From the NCBI GenBank assembly GCA_002415085.1, contig DIBV01000004.1, positions 205,586 through 269,585 of the forward strand: a DNA stretch of 64,000 bases, written 5' to 3'. Source of the stretch: Arsukibacterium sp. UBA5043. GTDB lineage: Bacteria > Pseudomonadota > Gammaproteobacteria > Enterobacterales > Alteromonadaceae. The notes beneath the pieces are model-generated. The model searched no databases. It saw only the letters and a program-made list of their open reading frames with translations, and had not been told where the DNA came from. The position numbers and the translations under genes are program-made. This document shows, one piece after another, positions 1 to 9,760 of this stretch (position 1 is the stretch's first letter; each line of letters begins with the position of its first letter).

Positions 1-72
1 CGACCAGATAGTGGAAATGATTTTCAAATCAATAATATGATCCAAGAATACGGCATGCCAGAAATGAACTGA
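1..72 (+). CDS. 3' end of an unidentified gene (partial)
   Basis: The first reading frame is open from base 1 and stops at TGA 70-72, giving about 23 residues that end in GMPEMN. A hairpin that looks like a terminator starts within the stop codon, which supports this being the true end of a plus-strand gene. Too little is present to name it. Confidence 0.5.
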   Translation, partial: RPDSGNDFQINNMIQEYGMPEMN

Positions 73-110
73 GCGGATAAATTAGCAGGGTTATCCGCTT
101 CAATTTTATA
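72..110 (+). terminator. Rho-independent terminator
   Basis: Nine-base arms, AGCGGATAA at 72-80 and TTATCCGCT at 91-99, enclose a 10-base loop and are followed by a T-rich run (TTCAATTTTA). It lies at the end of the partial plus-strand gene and just beyond the stop of the minus-strand glycosyltransferase, so it may serve both. Confidence 0.65.
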
Positions 111-1037
111 CTACTTATTAATCAGTGCCGATTTAATCCGGCGAATGGTTTTGCGGATCACTGATACTTTACTGTCTTCTTTGTAACGGCCTTTTTCAGC
201 GTGCCGGATAAGCAGCAGGTTTGGCAGCGCTATAGGCACACCCTGGGTACCCAGTAACCAGCGCACGGCGCGGTCTTCATAGGTTTTGGTCCAGTGGTAC
301 TTAGGTTTCTGATATACCGCCAAATCGTCACAATAACCACAGTTGCGTGCTACTTCGCCGTGAATAATCTGGATAGCACCGGTGGCCCGGTCAAATTTAC
401 GCGGTTTAAATTTGGTTTTGTCCACTTCCAGCAATTCGGTTTTATCTTTACCAGCCGAGATCATCGGGTCGGCTTCAGTCAGTAGTGGGGTTACCAGCAG
501 GGTGTCCGGAAATAACAGAATTTCCTGCCGGCCTTTGAGCAGTTGCTCCAGGGTATCCAGACAGTTTTCATGAAATACCATATCGCAGTCGGCAAACCAT
601 ACCCAGTCTGCTTGGGTCTCTTTCGCTGCACGGTTACGGCCAATGGCCCGCCGCAGTAACAAAGGCGTTGCCAGTGGCTGAAAGTTCCACTGAACATTGG
701 GTACTGACAAGGTTTGAAAATGCTGCAGCAGTTTGGCAGTCGCCTGATCTTCTTCAGAATAAAATACGGTAAAGCGAACCTGCATTGTGGTTGGCGGATA
801 CTTAACCAACGAGCTTAACTGATAGACAAAAAAGCGGGCGTAGTTCCAGCAATGGGTAACAATTTCCAGTTTTATATTGTCGTGTACGATGGGCAAATCG
901 GTTTTAACCGGCTGATTTTTAATAAAGGCAGTGGCTGGAAAGTAGCCAGAGGCGGCAAAGCGCAATAATACCTCTTTAAAATTATCCAGTGGGCTGGCTT
1001 TGTCTGACAAGCGGTTATCGGGTTTGGCTGCGGTCAT
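111..1037 (-). CDS. Glycosyltransferase, GT-A fold (GT2-like)
   Basis: 308 residues with no signal peptide or membrane segment. The central motif FADCDMVF (about residues 148-155) is a DxD-type nucleotide-sugar/metal binding site as in GT-A glycosyltransferases, and the preceding NRAAKETQADWVW block is typical of the strand and helix leading into it. The C-terminus is very basic, as in enzymes that touch the membrane surface. It is head to head with the Kdo transferase/kinase gene 167 bp away, so a role in lipopolysaccharide core or other surface glycan synthesis is likely. Donor and acceptor cannot be read from sequence. Confidence 0.7.
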   Translation of the reverse strand: MTAAKPDNRLSDKASPLDNFKEVLLRFAASGYFPATAFIKNQPVKTDLPIVHDNIKLEIVTHCWNYARFFVYQLSSLVKYPPTTMQVRFTVFYSEEDQATAKLLQHFQTLSVPNVQWNFQPLATPLLLRRAIGRNRAAKETQADWVWFADCDMVFHENCLDTLEQLLKGRQEILLFPDTLLVTPLLTEADPMISAGKDKTELLEVDKTKFKPRKFDRATGAIQIIHGEVARNCGYCDDLAVYQKPKYHWTKTYEDRAVRWLLGTQGVPIALPNLLLIRHAEKGRYKEDSKVSVIRKTIRRIKSALINK

Positions 1038-1204
1038 GCACGACTCCGGCGTTACGTTTAGCGGGTTAAACCGGCTACAAAGGCAAAAAGTTTAGCATTA
1101 AAGGTCGGGCCAAAACAGATTCTTTTGGTGTAGCCGGCGGATATTTGGCATCATAGCGACTTTAGCCTGAACGGGCGACATATGCGTTTAGACGGGAAGT
1201 TACT

Positions 1205-3217
1205 ATGGTTCAGGCGTTAAGCCGCGTTGCTTACCAACTGTTATTGTATCTTGGTTTACTGCCGCTACTGGGCTACCTTGGCTGGCGCTCACTGCGTGAC
1301 GTGCGTTATGCGCGAAGGCTTGCCGAGCGGTTTGGCTGGCTTTCTGCCAAAATTCACTCTGGTGGTATCGTGGTGCATGCGGTATCGGTGGGTGAGGTTA
1401 TCGCTGCCCTACCGCTAATTAAGCAGTTGCAACAGCAATATCCGAACCAGCAGCTTACGGTTACCTGCACCACGCCGACCGGCAGTGCTGTTATCACCAG
1501 CCGGCTGGGTGATTCCGTTCAGCATTGTTATTTGCCCTTCGATTATCCGGGAGCGGTAGGCCGTTTTCTTCAGCAGTTGCAGCCACAGCTTATCGTTATT
1601 CTTGAAACAGAGCTTTGGCCCAATTTGCTAAGGCAATGCCATAACACCCTGATCCCAACAGTGTTAGTTAACGCCCGCTTATCTGCCCGCTCCGCAAAGG
1701 GCTATCGGCGCTTTATCTGGCTTACCCGGCCGGCATTGCAGCAGGTAAGCTTATTACTGGCGCAGGATAACGCCAGTGCCCGCCGCTTCCGGGCATTAGG
1801 CCATAGTAACGTGCAGGTCACTGGCAATTTAAAATTTGAGATGCACCTGCCTGATAGTCTGCAGCTGAGCAAGGAGACACTAGCGCCGGCACTGGCCGGT
1901 CGGCTGATTTGGGTAGCGGGCAGTACTCACGAGGGAGAGGATGAACAGCTGTTATCCTTGTACCCGAAGCTTAAACGACAGTTTCCTGATTTATTACTGG
2001 TACTGGTACCGCGCCATCCGGAGCGTTTTAATAAGGTAGCTACGCTGGCAACGCAAGCCGGCTTGCAATTGTGGCGCCGCAGCGCAGGGGGCGTGCCAAC
2101 GGCTGGTATTGAAATAGCGCTGATTGACAGTATGGGGGAGTTACTCGGCTGGTATCAGCAGGCCAGTCTGGTATTTATTGGCGGCAGTTTAATTGGTCGT
2201 GGCGGCCATAACCCGCTGGAGGCGATTTGTTTCGGTAAAGCAGTACAAACCGGGCCGCACTATTTTAATTTCGCCGATGCCTATCACCAGCTGGCCCAGC
2301 GACACGCCGTCAGCATTGTTCAGAATGTTGACCAGTTGCATGCCAATACGGTTGCCATGTTATCTGATCCGGTTTTGCGCCAGCAGCAGGGCGAGCTGGC
2401 GCAGCAGTTCTTTCAGTCTCAGCAAGGCGCAGTAAAGCGCAGCAGTATGGCGATAGCCGCATTATGTGGCGACAGTCTGACCTATGTCCGGCGCCAGACT
2501 GCTGGCAACGAATTATACTGGTTTCGCACTGATCTGTTCGACAAGATAAGCGCAGCGCAGTTTGACCCTGGCTGGTGGCAGCAGCAGCAGGCAGTGACCG
2601 GCAGCTCGACCGGCCGCAATACTGCATGGTTTGTCCGACATGGACACCACCACCGCCAGCAGCAGTTAGTACTGCGTCATTATTATCGCGGTGGTTTGGC
2701 GGGCAAAGTTAATAAAGACCGGTTTTTCTACCAGAGCGCCCTGTACAGCCGCGCGATGCAGGAATTCAGCTTATTGCAATGGATGCGGCAGCAAGGGCTG
2801 GCGGTGCCCAGGCCTGTTGCCGCGCGCTATCAGCAGGCGGGGCTGAGCTACCGGGCTGATCTGCTGATTGAACGGATAAACGATAGCCGCGATCTGGCCT
2901 ATATTTTACATCATGAGCGCGCCCTTACCGAACAAGAGTTACAGGCGGTTGGTGCGGCCATAGCCCGCTTACACGATGCGGGGGTCGACCATACTGATTT
3001 AAATTGCCGCAATATTTTGCTCGATAGCAGCGGTACCATCTGGTTGATTGATTTTGATAAATGCCGGCGTCGTTTGCCGGGCAGCTGGCAGCAGGATAAT
3101 CTGCAGCGCTTGCTGCGATCTTTTGATAAAGAGCAGGTAAAGCTTAGTCCTTTTCACTGGCAGGCAGACAGCTGGCAAAATGTTATTAAAGGCTATCTAC
3201 AACCAAAAAGCCGTTAA
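1205..3217 (+). CDS. waaA-kdkA: Fused Kdo transferase (WaaA) and Kdo kinase (KdkA)
   Basis: 670 residues, against about 420 for WaaA alone. Residues 1 to about 425 are WaaA, which transfers Kdo from CMP-Kdo to lipid IVA at the inner membrane. They show an N-terminal membrane helix (about 8-26), the catalytic-Glu motif HAVSVGE (E64) and the donor-site motif GRGGHNPLEA. Residues from about 430 to the end match Kdo kinase (KdkA), a small kinase that phosphorylates Kdo, with the catalytic loop HTDLNCRNILLD (about 596-607) and the metal motif LIDFDKCRR (about 613-621). The two parts are in one uninterrupted frame with no internal stop. Family knowledge: KdkA accompanies monofunctional WaaA that adds a single Kdo (Haemophilus, Vibrio), so a one-Kdo phosphorylated inner core is inferred. 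A GGGAAG ribosome site lies 8 bases before the ATG. Confidence 0.9.
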   Translation: MVQALSRVAYQLLLYLGLLPLLGYLGWRSLRDVRYARRLAERFGWLSAKIHSGGIVVHAVSVGEVIAALPLIKQLQQQYPNQQLTVTCTTPTGSAVITSRLGDSVQHCYLPFDYPGAVGRFLQQLQPQLIVILETELWPNLLRQCHNTLIPTVLVNARLSARSAKGYRRFIWLTRPALQQVSLLLAQDNASARRFRALGHSNVQVTGNLKFEMHLPDSLQLSKETLAPALAGRLIWVAGSTHEGEDEQLLSLYPKLKRQFPDLLLVLVPRHPERFNKVATLATQAGLQLWRRSAGGVPTAGIEIALIDSMGELLGWYQQASLVFIGGSLIGRGGHNPLEAICFGKAVQTGPHYFNFADAYHQLAQRHAVSIVQNVDQLHANTVAMLSDPVLRQQQGELAQQFFQSQQGAVKRSSMAIAALCGDSLTYVRRQTAGNELYWFRTDLFDKISAAQFDPGWWQQQQAVTGSSTGRNTAWFVRHGHHHRQQQLVLRHYYRGGLAGKVNKDRFFYQSALYSRAMQEFSLLQWMRQQGLAVPRPVAARYQQAGLSYRADLLIERINDSRDLAYILHHERALTEQELQAVGAAIARLHDAGVDHTDLNCRNILLDSSGTIWLIDFDKCRRRLPGSWQQDNLQRLLRSFDKEQVKLSPFHWQADSWQNVIKGYLQPKSR

Positions 3218-3346
3218 ACCCGCATAAATAGCGCTTTGTCGCAGTTTTGGTGCGCTGCTTTACCATTATTTAACGCTTATATAATGGATTAAGCTGTTGG
3301 TGTCTTAGTTGAACTTTGGTATAACTATGGCAGCGGAGGGGCATCT

Positions 3347-5605
3347 ATGCGGCTAAATATAATAACAACAGCATTGCTCGCAGTCAGTTTGGTGGCAGCA
3401 GCAGATAATTCCGAAATAATGGCAGAAGCAAAAACGGCTTTTGAGGATGGCAGGCACGCCAAAGCGGTAGAGCTTTGGCAAAATCTGGCTATGGAAGGGG
3501 TAACGGCGGCGCAGTTTGAATTGGCCAAAGCCTATTCACTGGGGCAGGGGGTAGAGCAAGACCCACTGCAAGCGTCATACTGGCTGGAGCAGGCTGCGTC
3601 TAACAGCACCGATTTTGCAGAAATATCTGCCGCAAAGCGTGATATTGAACGCGGCGCTGAACAACTCAGGACTGAGCAATCAGCTGCAGCAACGCCCACG
3701 GCGGCAGTGTCTGTACAGGCACCCGCGCCGGCAACGACACCCACAACCACATCAGCAACGCCAGGCCCCCGGCGGGCAGCGGTGAGCAATACCACCGAGT
3801 TGAGGCTAGGCACCAGCAATCCGGCCGCGGCACTGGCAGTGGCTCAAGCTGGCAGTCAGCAACAAAGCGACGACAATATTGTGGCTGAGCGTAGCGCTGA
3901 TAAAACTATCGTCAACACTGCGGTGGCCACATCTGGTGTCAGCTCGGTAGATGCGGGCTCAGCCAACTTTAATACGGGCATGCGCGAATTTAACCGTGGT
4001 AACTATGGAGAGGCATTGGCCCAGTGGTTACCTCTGGCGCAAAATGGTCATCTGGATGCGCAGTATAACCTCGCCGCACTTTATGCTAATGGCCTTGGTG
4101 TTGCCGTTGATTTTACCGAAGCGGCAAACTGGTTTGTCGCCGCCGCTGAGCAAGGCATGGCGGGGGCGCAATATCATCTTGCGACTTTATTCGCCAATGG
4201 TCGTGGTGTTGGCAAAAATGATACCCAGGCAGTGTACTGGTATCGGCAGGCTGCAGAGCAGCAACATGTGCTGGCCCAGTATAATCTGGGCTATATGTAT
4301 GCCAATGGCCGGGGTGTTAAGCAGGATGAAAGCGCTGCGCTTAATTGGTTTGAGAAGGCCGCTACTCAGGGCGATGTAGATGCCCAGTTTATTGTTGCTA
4401 ACCGGTACAGCGATGGTCGTGGCAGCGCAGTTGATATGACGCAGGCGGCGCGGTGGCTGCAGCTGGCAGCAGCTCAAAACCATACCCGGGCAGCGTACCA
4501 GCTGGGGTTACTTTATCGCGACGGTAAAGGTGTCAGCAAAAACGATGATACTGCCTTTAAATTATTTTCAAGAGCGGCTGAGCAAGGTTTGGCGGCGGCC
4601 CAGCGTGAAGTTGGTGCCAGTTACCTGCAGGGGCGGGGGGTGCGTGCTCACACCGGCCGGGCCACAGAATGGCTGGAACAGGCAGCAGCCCAGCAAGACG
4701 GCGACGCCAGTTATTACCTTGGCATGTTATTACAACAAAGCGGTGGTCGCCAGGAGGATTTGCGCCGGGCCGTTGAGCTATTTGAACTGGCGGCAAGCCA
4801 GGGCTCAGCCAATGCTCAGTATCAGTTAGGCTTATGTTACGCCGATGGAACCGGGGTAGCAGTAGACGAACAGCAGGCTTTTAAGTGGTTTGAAGCAGCG
4901 GCGCAACAAGGGTTGGCAATAGCTCAGTACACTACAGCGCTGCGCCTGGCCAACGGCACCGGCACTGCGCAGGATGACGCAGCTGCGGTGAGCTGGTATC
5001 AACAGGCGGCTAAGCAGGGCGAAGTGTTTGCCATGTATAATCTGGGCTTTATGTATGCTAATGGCCGTGGTGTCGCCCAAAATGAGCAGCAGGCCGTGTA
5101 CTGGTATCAGAAGGTTGCGCAAAGTGGTGATGCCGATGCTCAGTTTAATATGGGGCTGCGGTTTGAGACGGGCCGTGGCGTTAAACAAGATGATCAGCAA
5201 GCGGTTTATTGGTACCAGCTGGCTGCTGATCAGCAGCATAGCCGGGCGTTAGCCCATCTGGGCTGGTTGTATGAGAAGGGCTATGGTGTATCGCAAGATG
5301 AAGCTCGTGCGCTCGCGCTGTATCAACGCTCGCTGGATGCTAAAGTGCCACGGGCGTTAACGGCACTTGGTATGTTTTATAAAAATGGCCGGCTGGTAAA
5401 AGCAGACGATAAAAAAGCGGTTGCATTATTCAGTGAAGCTGCTGAGCAAGGCTATGCGATGGCGCAGTATAATCTGGGCTGGATGTACGAAAATGGTCGT
5501 GGTGTTGGCCGGGATTTAATTAAAGCCCGGGATTATTATCAGTTAGCAGCAGCACAGGATGAACCCCTGGCCAAGGCACAACTGCACCGGTTACTAAACC
5601 CCTGA
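3347..5605 (+). CDS. Exported protein with about 15 Sel1 repeats
   Basis: 752 residues. A short hydrophobic N-terminus (MRLNIITTALLAVSLVAA) looks like a signal peptide. One Sel1 unit follows, then a low-complexity Ala/Thr/Pro linker (about 110-200), then about 14 consecutive Sel1 repeats with the A..LG..Y..G.GV......A..W...AA.QG pattern to the end. Sel1 repeats are TPR-like helical pairs that form a protein-binding solenoid. The protein is therefore probably a periplasmic scaffold or adaptor, and its partner is unknown. GGAGGGG seven bases before the ATG supports the start. A TATAAT box at 3280-3285 could be its promoter, but no good -35 is visible. Confidence 0.8.
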   Translation: MRLNIITTALLAVSLVAAADNSEIMAEAKTAFEDGRHAKAVELWQNLAMEGVTAAQFELAKAYSLGQGVEQDPLQASYWLEQAASNSTDFAEISAAKRDIERGAEQLRTEQSAAATPTAAVSVQAPAPATTPTTTSATPGPRRAAVSNTTELRLGTSNPAAALAVAQAGSQQQSDDNIVAERSADKTIVNTAVATSGVSSVDAGSANFNTGMREFNRGNYGEALAQWLPLAQNGHLDAQYNLAALYANGLGVAVDFTEAANWFVAAAEQGMAGAQYHLATLFANGRGVGKNDTQAVYWYRQAAEQQHVLAQYNLGYMYANGRGVKQDESAALNWFEKAATQGDVDAQFIVANRYSDGRGSAVDMTQAARWLQLAAAQNHTRAAYQLGLLYRDGKGVSKNDDTAFKLFSRAAEQGLAAAQREVGASYLQGRGVRAHTGRATEWLEQAAAQQDGDASYYLGMLLQQSGGRQEDLRRAVELFELAASQGSANAQYQLGLCYADGTGVAVDEQQAFKWFEAAAQQGLAIAQYTTALRLANGTGTAQDDAAAVSWYQQAAKQGEVFAMYNLGFMYANGRGVAQNEQQAVYWYQKVAQSGDADAQFNMGLRFETGRGVKQDDQQAVYWYQLAADQQHSRALAHLGWLYEKGYGVSQDEARALALYQRSLDAKVPRALTALGMFYKNGRLVKADDKKAVALFSEAAEQGYAMAQYNLGWMYENGRGVGRDLIKARDYYQLAAAQDEPLAKAQLHRLLNP

Positions 5606-5620
5606 ACAACCTTGGTATCC

Positions 5621-5655
5621 GCAAAAAATAAGGGCGCCGTTGGCGCCCTTGTTAT
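5621..5655. terminator. Bidirectional terminator between convergent genes
   Basis: Perfect 9-base arms AAGGGCGCC and GGCGCCCTT (5630-5650) around GTT. On the minus strand the stem is followed by ATTTTTTGC, a good U-tract for the subtilase transcript. On the plus side the T-run is weaker (GTTATGT), but it still suits the end of the Sel1 gene. Confidence 0.85.
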
Positions 5656-5671
5656 GTATAGCTAAAGCCGG

Positions 5672-7768
5672 TTAAGGCTTATATTCAACAACCAGTTTCA
5701 GGCCGCTGAAGCTGCTGTAAGCGCGTAAGCTGATATGATAAACAGCTGCTTGTGGATTACTGAAGCTGCAACTTTCATTGTTACCCGTCTTATAAGGGCG
5801 ACAGTCATAGGTAGTCGTTGTAGGCTGGCTGCCGCGACGCACATATAAGTCCGCATCGCCGGTACCGCCCGAGCTGTTAACCGTCAATGAACTCATGCCT
5901 GCAGGTACCGTAATGGTATAATGTAACCAGTTACCTTTAGTAGCGCTCAGGTTATCTAAGGTACCACCACCGCCAGTACTGCCACCACCGGCAGGTGCAG
6001 TATAATCTGCAACCAGTGACATACCGGCATACGCGCTATATCCCTGAATCATCACATGGTATACGCCCGCTTGTGGGCTGGCGAAGCTGCAGCTTTCTGC
6101 GTTGCCACCTTGATAAGGCCGGCAGTCATAGCTTGAAGTTGTGGGTTGGTTACCAAAACGAACATATAAATCAGCATCGCCGCTACCGCCCGACATATTA
6201 AAGCTCAGGTTGGTCGCACCCGCAGGCACGGTAATAGTGTAATAACGGCTAGAATTGGCAGCACCAGACAAACTGGTTTTCGCCACGGCTTTTACCAGTT
6301 CGTTATCGGCTGGAGGCGTTGTGCCGCCGCCACTGCCCTGCGCTGCCAATACGGCAGCGTTGGCATCCACTATACCGCTGCCACAACCGCTACAGGCTGC
6401 AGCAAAGCTACGGGTCGTGTTTTTCAATATTGATTCAATTTCATCTGGAGTTGCAGTTGGTTTAGCCTGTTTTATCAGCGCAGCAACACCTGCTACATGC
6501 GGTGCCGCCATCGAGGTTCCCTGGCTGTAGCCGTAACTGTCGCTGGCAGGCGTGGTAGAACCGGTATTGTAAGTTGACAGGACACCATTGGGATCGTTGG
6601 CAGAGTTCATGGCACCGCCCGGTGCTGCCACATCTACTGAGGTGCCGTAGTTGGAGTAATAGGCGCGGCCACCATTTTTGCCGGTGGCAGCAACGTTAAT
6701 GACCCCAGCACAATTGCCCGGGTTAAAGTTGTTTGCATTGCTATTATCGTTACCAGCCGCAATAACCACAACGGCGCCATTGCTTCTGGCATTGTTAATG
6801 GCAGTTTGCGTAGCGGAATTACAGGCTCCACCGCCACCCAAACTCATATTAATAACTGCAGCAGGGTTCGGGTTTACCGGCACTCCACTTACGGTGCCAC
6901 CTGCGGCCCAGATGATACCATCGGCGATATCAGAGGTATAACCACCACATTTACCCAGCACCCGCACAGGTACAACTTTGGCATTAAATGCGACGCCCGC
7001 GACACCGCGGTTATTGTTACTTACTGCAGCAATAGTGCCGGCAACGTGAGTACCATGCCAGCTTGAGCCGCGAAAAGAGGTGGGTTGGCCGTTGCCGCAC
7101 TCACCGGTGTCTGTCCAGTCCCCCGGATCACGGGCATCAGAATCGCGACCGTTACCATCGTTGCCAATAAAGGCGTCTGAAATCATGTCATAGCCAGGCA
7201 GCAAGTTGGCATTTAGATCGATATGTGGCCGGTAGCCGGTATCCAGCACAGCGACAACGACACCCTGCCCAGTTGCATTGTCCCACGCTGCGGGCGCCCG
7301 TAAGCCGCCGGTGGCATCATAATAATGCCATTGATCAGTATACTGAGTGTCATTCGGGGTGTAGCTGGCCTGCAACAGGAGATCTTCTTCAACCTGTTCT
7401 ACTTCATCATCCTGTGCCAGCAACGCCATCATTCGCTGAGTTTCTTTTTTCGATAACTGCCGCTCAGCACGAAACACTGCACGTTTGTCCAGCGCCATCT
7501 GGCGGACAAAACGCATATTTTCCCCACCACGGCTGCTTAACCGTTCTGCCCGGCGTTGCATCAGCTCTGCTTTGCGCTGCTGGCCTATACTGGCTGGCAG
7601 TGCTTCCGTCATGCCGGCGATCGCTGATTCTTTATATTTGATAATAAAGCGGGTGGCAGGGCCATTGCTGTAATCTGTGTCGTCACTAGCGATTGCCGGT
7701 GTCATGAAAAGACTGGCGGGTATGCAAAGCAGCGCAAGCTGGCTAAGTTTAAATTTGGCTTTATTCAT
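5672..7768 (-). CDS. Secreted subtilisin-like protease (S8) with two PPC domains
   Basis: 698 residues. A signal peptide (1-27, ending TPAIA) is followed by an I9-like propeptide (about 38-135) and the S8 catalytic domain (about 150-475). The triad is visible: D176 in VLDTGY, H238 in WHGTHVAG and S419 in GTSMAAPHVAG, with oxyanion N340 in IAAGND. Two bacterial pre-peptidase C-terminal domains follow (about 500-590 and 605-698), each with GDADLYVR and a DCRPY...ESC segment that could form a disulphide. They are separated by a Gly/Ser/Thr linker. Such PPC domains are usually exported with the enzyme and often removed during maturation. It is probably an extracellular alkaline protease for nutrient acquisition, single-gene, ending at a strong terminator. 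Confidence 0.95.
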   Translation of the reverse strand: MNKAKFKLSQLALLCIPASLFMTPAIASDDTDYSNGPATRFIIKYKESAIAGMTEALPASIGQQRKAELMQRRAERLSSRGGENMRFVRQMALDKRAVFRAERQLSKKETQRMMALLAQDDEVEQVEEDLLLQASYTPNDTQYTDQWHYYDATGGLRAPAAWDNATGQGVVVAVLDTGYRPHIDLNANLLPGYDMISDAFIGNDGNGRDSDARDPGDWTDTGECGNGQPTSFRGSSWHGTHVAGTIAAVSNNNRGVAGVAFNAKVVPVRVLGKCGGYTSDIADGIIWAAGGTVSGVPVNPNPAAVINMSLGGGGACNSATQTAINNARSNGAVVVIAAGNDNSNANNFNPGNCAGVINVAATGKNGGRAYYSNYGTSVDVAAPGGAMNSANDPNGVLSTYNTGSTTPASDSYGYSQGTSMAAPHVAGVAALIKQAKPTATPDEIESILKNTTRSFAAACSGCGSGIVDANAAVLAAQGSGGGTTPPADNELVKAVAKTSLSGAANSSRYYTITVPAGATNLSFNMSGGSGDADLYVRFGNQPTTSSYDCRPYQGGNAESCSFASPQAGVYHVMIQGYSAYAGMSLVADYTAPAGGGSTGGGGTLDNLSATKGNWLHYTITVPAGMSSLTVNSSGGTGDADLYVRRGSQPTTTTYDCRPYKTGNNESCSFSNPQAAVYHISLRAYSSFSGLKLVVEYKP

Positions 7769-8167
7769 GGATACACTCTTATTGTTTATAGTAATTATAA
7801 TTTCCTGGATGGGATGACCACTTATTGCAAACCCGCAATAACATCAAACTTACTATTATCCAAAATGTAACTAAGTGTAAATCCGTGAATTGGTGACAAC
7901 TGTTAATAGCTAAGCGCAGTAAATCGGTTTGTTTCCATAAAAGGGCTATTTTATTTGGACGAAATTAGCAACAACCCTAGCCCTGTAAGCCAGTGAGGCT
8001 GGCGATATATGGCAGTTAAGCGGTTGCTTTATACTTTAAAAGCATTAGTTAGCAGTAAACTGCATAAGCGTTGGTGTTTTAGAACTATGATTAAGATCGC
8101 GTTTGCCAATTGCATCTGACGAGCCGGTCACCGACAATAGCCCTTTTCAGCAGACAGGCGGCAAAAC
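7769..8167. other. Intergenic region between divergent genes
   Basis: 399 bases separating the subtilase start (minus) from the flavoprotein start (plus). It is AT-rich near the subtilase. A TATACT at 8030-8035 could be a plus-strand -10, but no convincing -35 is seen. I see no gene, RNA or repeat here. Confidence 0.5.
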
Positions 8168-9349
8168 ATGCAGCAGTGGGATGTAATAGTGGTGGGTGCC
8201 GGTGCCGCAGGCCTGATGTGTGCGATAGAGGCCGGTAACCGCGGCCGCAAGGTGTTGCTGCTGGATAACGGTAAACGGCCGGGCCGGAAAATTCTGATGT
8301 CAGGCGGTGGTCGCTGTAATTTCACCAATATTTACAGCAGCCCGGAAAACTTTCTGTCGCAAAATAAACACTTTTGTAAGTCGGCACTGAGCCGCTATAC
8401 CCAGTGGGACTTTATTGCCTTAGTCCAAAAGCACGGCATTGCTTATCACGAGAAAACCCTCGGCCAACTATTCTGTGATGATTCGGCCAAAGACATTGTC
8501 GAGATGCTGCTAAGCGAAGCCAAAGCCGCCAATGTGCAGCTTGCGCTGCAACAGCAGATAACAGCAGTCAGCTTTGCCGATGGTAATTACACTGTTACTA
8601 CTCCTGAGCTAAGCCGGCAATGCCAGAGTTTGGTGGTGGCCAGTGGTGGTTTAAGCCTGCCCAATTTAGGTGCTACCGCTTTTGGTTTTCAGCTGGCCGA
8701 GCAGTTTGGTTTAAAAGTGTTGCCACTGCGCGCTGCATTGGTGCCCTTAACCTGGCAACCAAGTGATAAAGCGGTATTTGAGGAAATAAGTGGGGTGTCA
8801 CTGCCGGTCACCGCAGAAGCCAATGGTACGCTGTTTCCGGAAGATATGTTGTTTACTCACCGCGGCTTAAGCGGGCCGGCGATATTACAAATATCCAGCT
8901 ACTGGCAGCCGGGCGATAATGTCATCGTCAATATGGCGCCCGATACCAATGTGGCAGAGTTTCTGGCCAGCCAGCAACACGCCCACCCGGAGCAGGAAGT
9001 TAAAACCGCGCTGGCAAAATTGCTACCGAAACGACTGGTGGAAAAACTGCTGGCGCTGAGTGTATTCACTAACCAGCCGCTGAAAGCGTTAAATCCGAGA
9101 ACCATGCAACAACTTGCCGATAATTTGCATGCTTATGTTTTTAAACCCAACGGCACTGAAGGCTACCGCACCGCGGAGGTGACCATTGGCGGCGTCGATA
9201 CCGATTATCTGTCATCCAAAACTATGGAAGCAAAACAGCAACCCGGCCTGTATTTTATCGGCGAGGTGGTCGACGTCACCGGCTGGCTTGGCGGCTATAA
9301 CTTCCAATGGGCCTGGGCCAGCGGCTGGGTGGCGGGGCAGTATTGTTAG
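8168..9349 (+). CDS. BaiN/HI0933-family FAD-dependent oxidoreductase (YhiN-like)
   Basis: 393 residues. The N-terminal FAD motif VVGAGAAGLMCAIEAG (about 7-22) is followed directly by the family signature GRKILMSGGGRCNFTN. Near the C-terminus GEVVDVTGWLGGYNFQWA is the second conserved flavin-contact segment of the HI0933/YhiN group. The length is normal for the family (about 390-400). It is a soluble flavoprotein, and members such as BaiN reduce bile-acid intermediates, but the substrate in environmental bacteria is unknown. It lies alone and ends 13 bases before the convergent lipoprotein gene. Confidence 0.9.
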   Translation: MQQWDVIVVGAGAAGLMCAIEAGNRGRKVLLLDNGKRPGRKILMSGGGRCNFTNIYSSPENFLSQNKHFCKSALSRYTQWDFIALVQKHGIAYHEKTLGQLFCDDSAKDIVEMLLSEAKAANVQLALQQQITAVSFADGNYTVTTPELSRQCQSLVVASGGLSLPNLGATAFGFQLAEQFGLKVLPLRAALVPLTWQPSDKAVFEEISGVSLPVTAEANGTLFPEDMLFTHRGLSGPAILQISSYWQPGDNVIVNMAPDTNVAEFLASQQHAHPEQEVKTALAKLLPKRLVEKLLALSVFTNQPLKALNPRTMQQLADNLHAYVFKPNGTEGYRTAEVTIGGVDTDYLSSKTMEAKQQPGLYFIGEVVDVTGWLGGYNFQWAWASGWVAGQYC

Positions 9350-9361
9350 CTTGCTCGAATA

Positions 9362-9742
9362 CTAATCACGAGACAAAACGTAACTATAAACGGGGGCACC
9401 ATCACGAGCATAAATACCCTCTTGAACCTGGAAATTGACTAATTTGACGCTGCGCACCCGGGCCGCGGCTTGCGAACCGGGTTCCCCGAAATTGATTGTG
9501 CCCGGAATGACAAAGCATGATGCTGTGTTTTGATCACGCTGTAAAATTGCACTCAATTGCTCCTCGAAGTTGACCATACGATATTCCTGATTGAGACCTT
9601 CAACTTTTTCGTAGTCAATTAACATTCTGCCAAATATGAAATGATACTCTATCCCTCCGGGAGTATCTGTTTGCAGCATTGCTATACTGCTGGCACAACC
9701 AGCTAGAAATATTGCAAAAACAAATACCAAGATACATCTCAT
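9362..9742 (-). CDS. Small lipoprotein, probable integron-cassette gene
   Basis: 126 residues. A hydrophobic leader ends in the lipobox LAGC (C16), so the mature protein should be lipid-anchored. No known domain is recognised. The start codon lies about 19 bases after the core site of an attC-like element (9761-9767) on the same strand, with AGGTGACGACCTT as ribosome site. Genes starting this close to an attC core are typical of integron cassettes. No second attC follows its stop, which is only 13 bases from the neighbouring flavoprotein gene, so the 3' end of this putative cassette may have been lost. Confidence 0.65.
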   Translation of the reverse strand: MRCILVFVFAIFLAGCASSIAMLQTDTPGGIEYHFIFGRMLIDYEKVEGLNQEYRMVNFEEQLSAILQRDQNTASCFVIPGTINFGEPGSQAAARVRSVKLVNFQVQEGIYARDGAPVYSYVLSRD

Positions 9743-9760
9743 AAGGTCGTCACCTGGATC

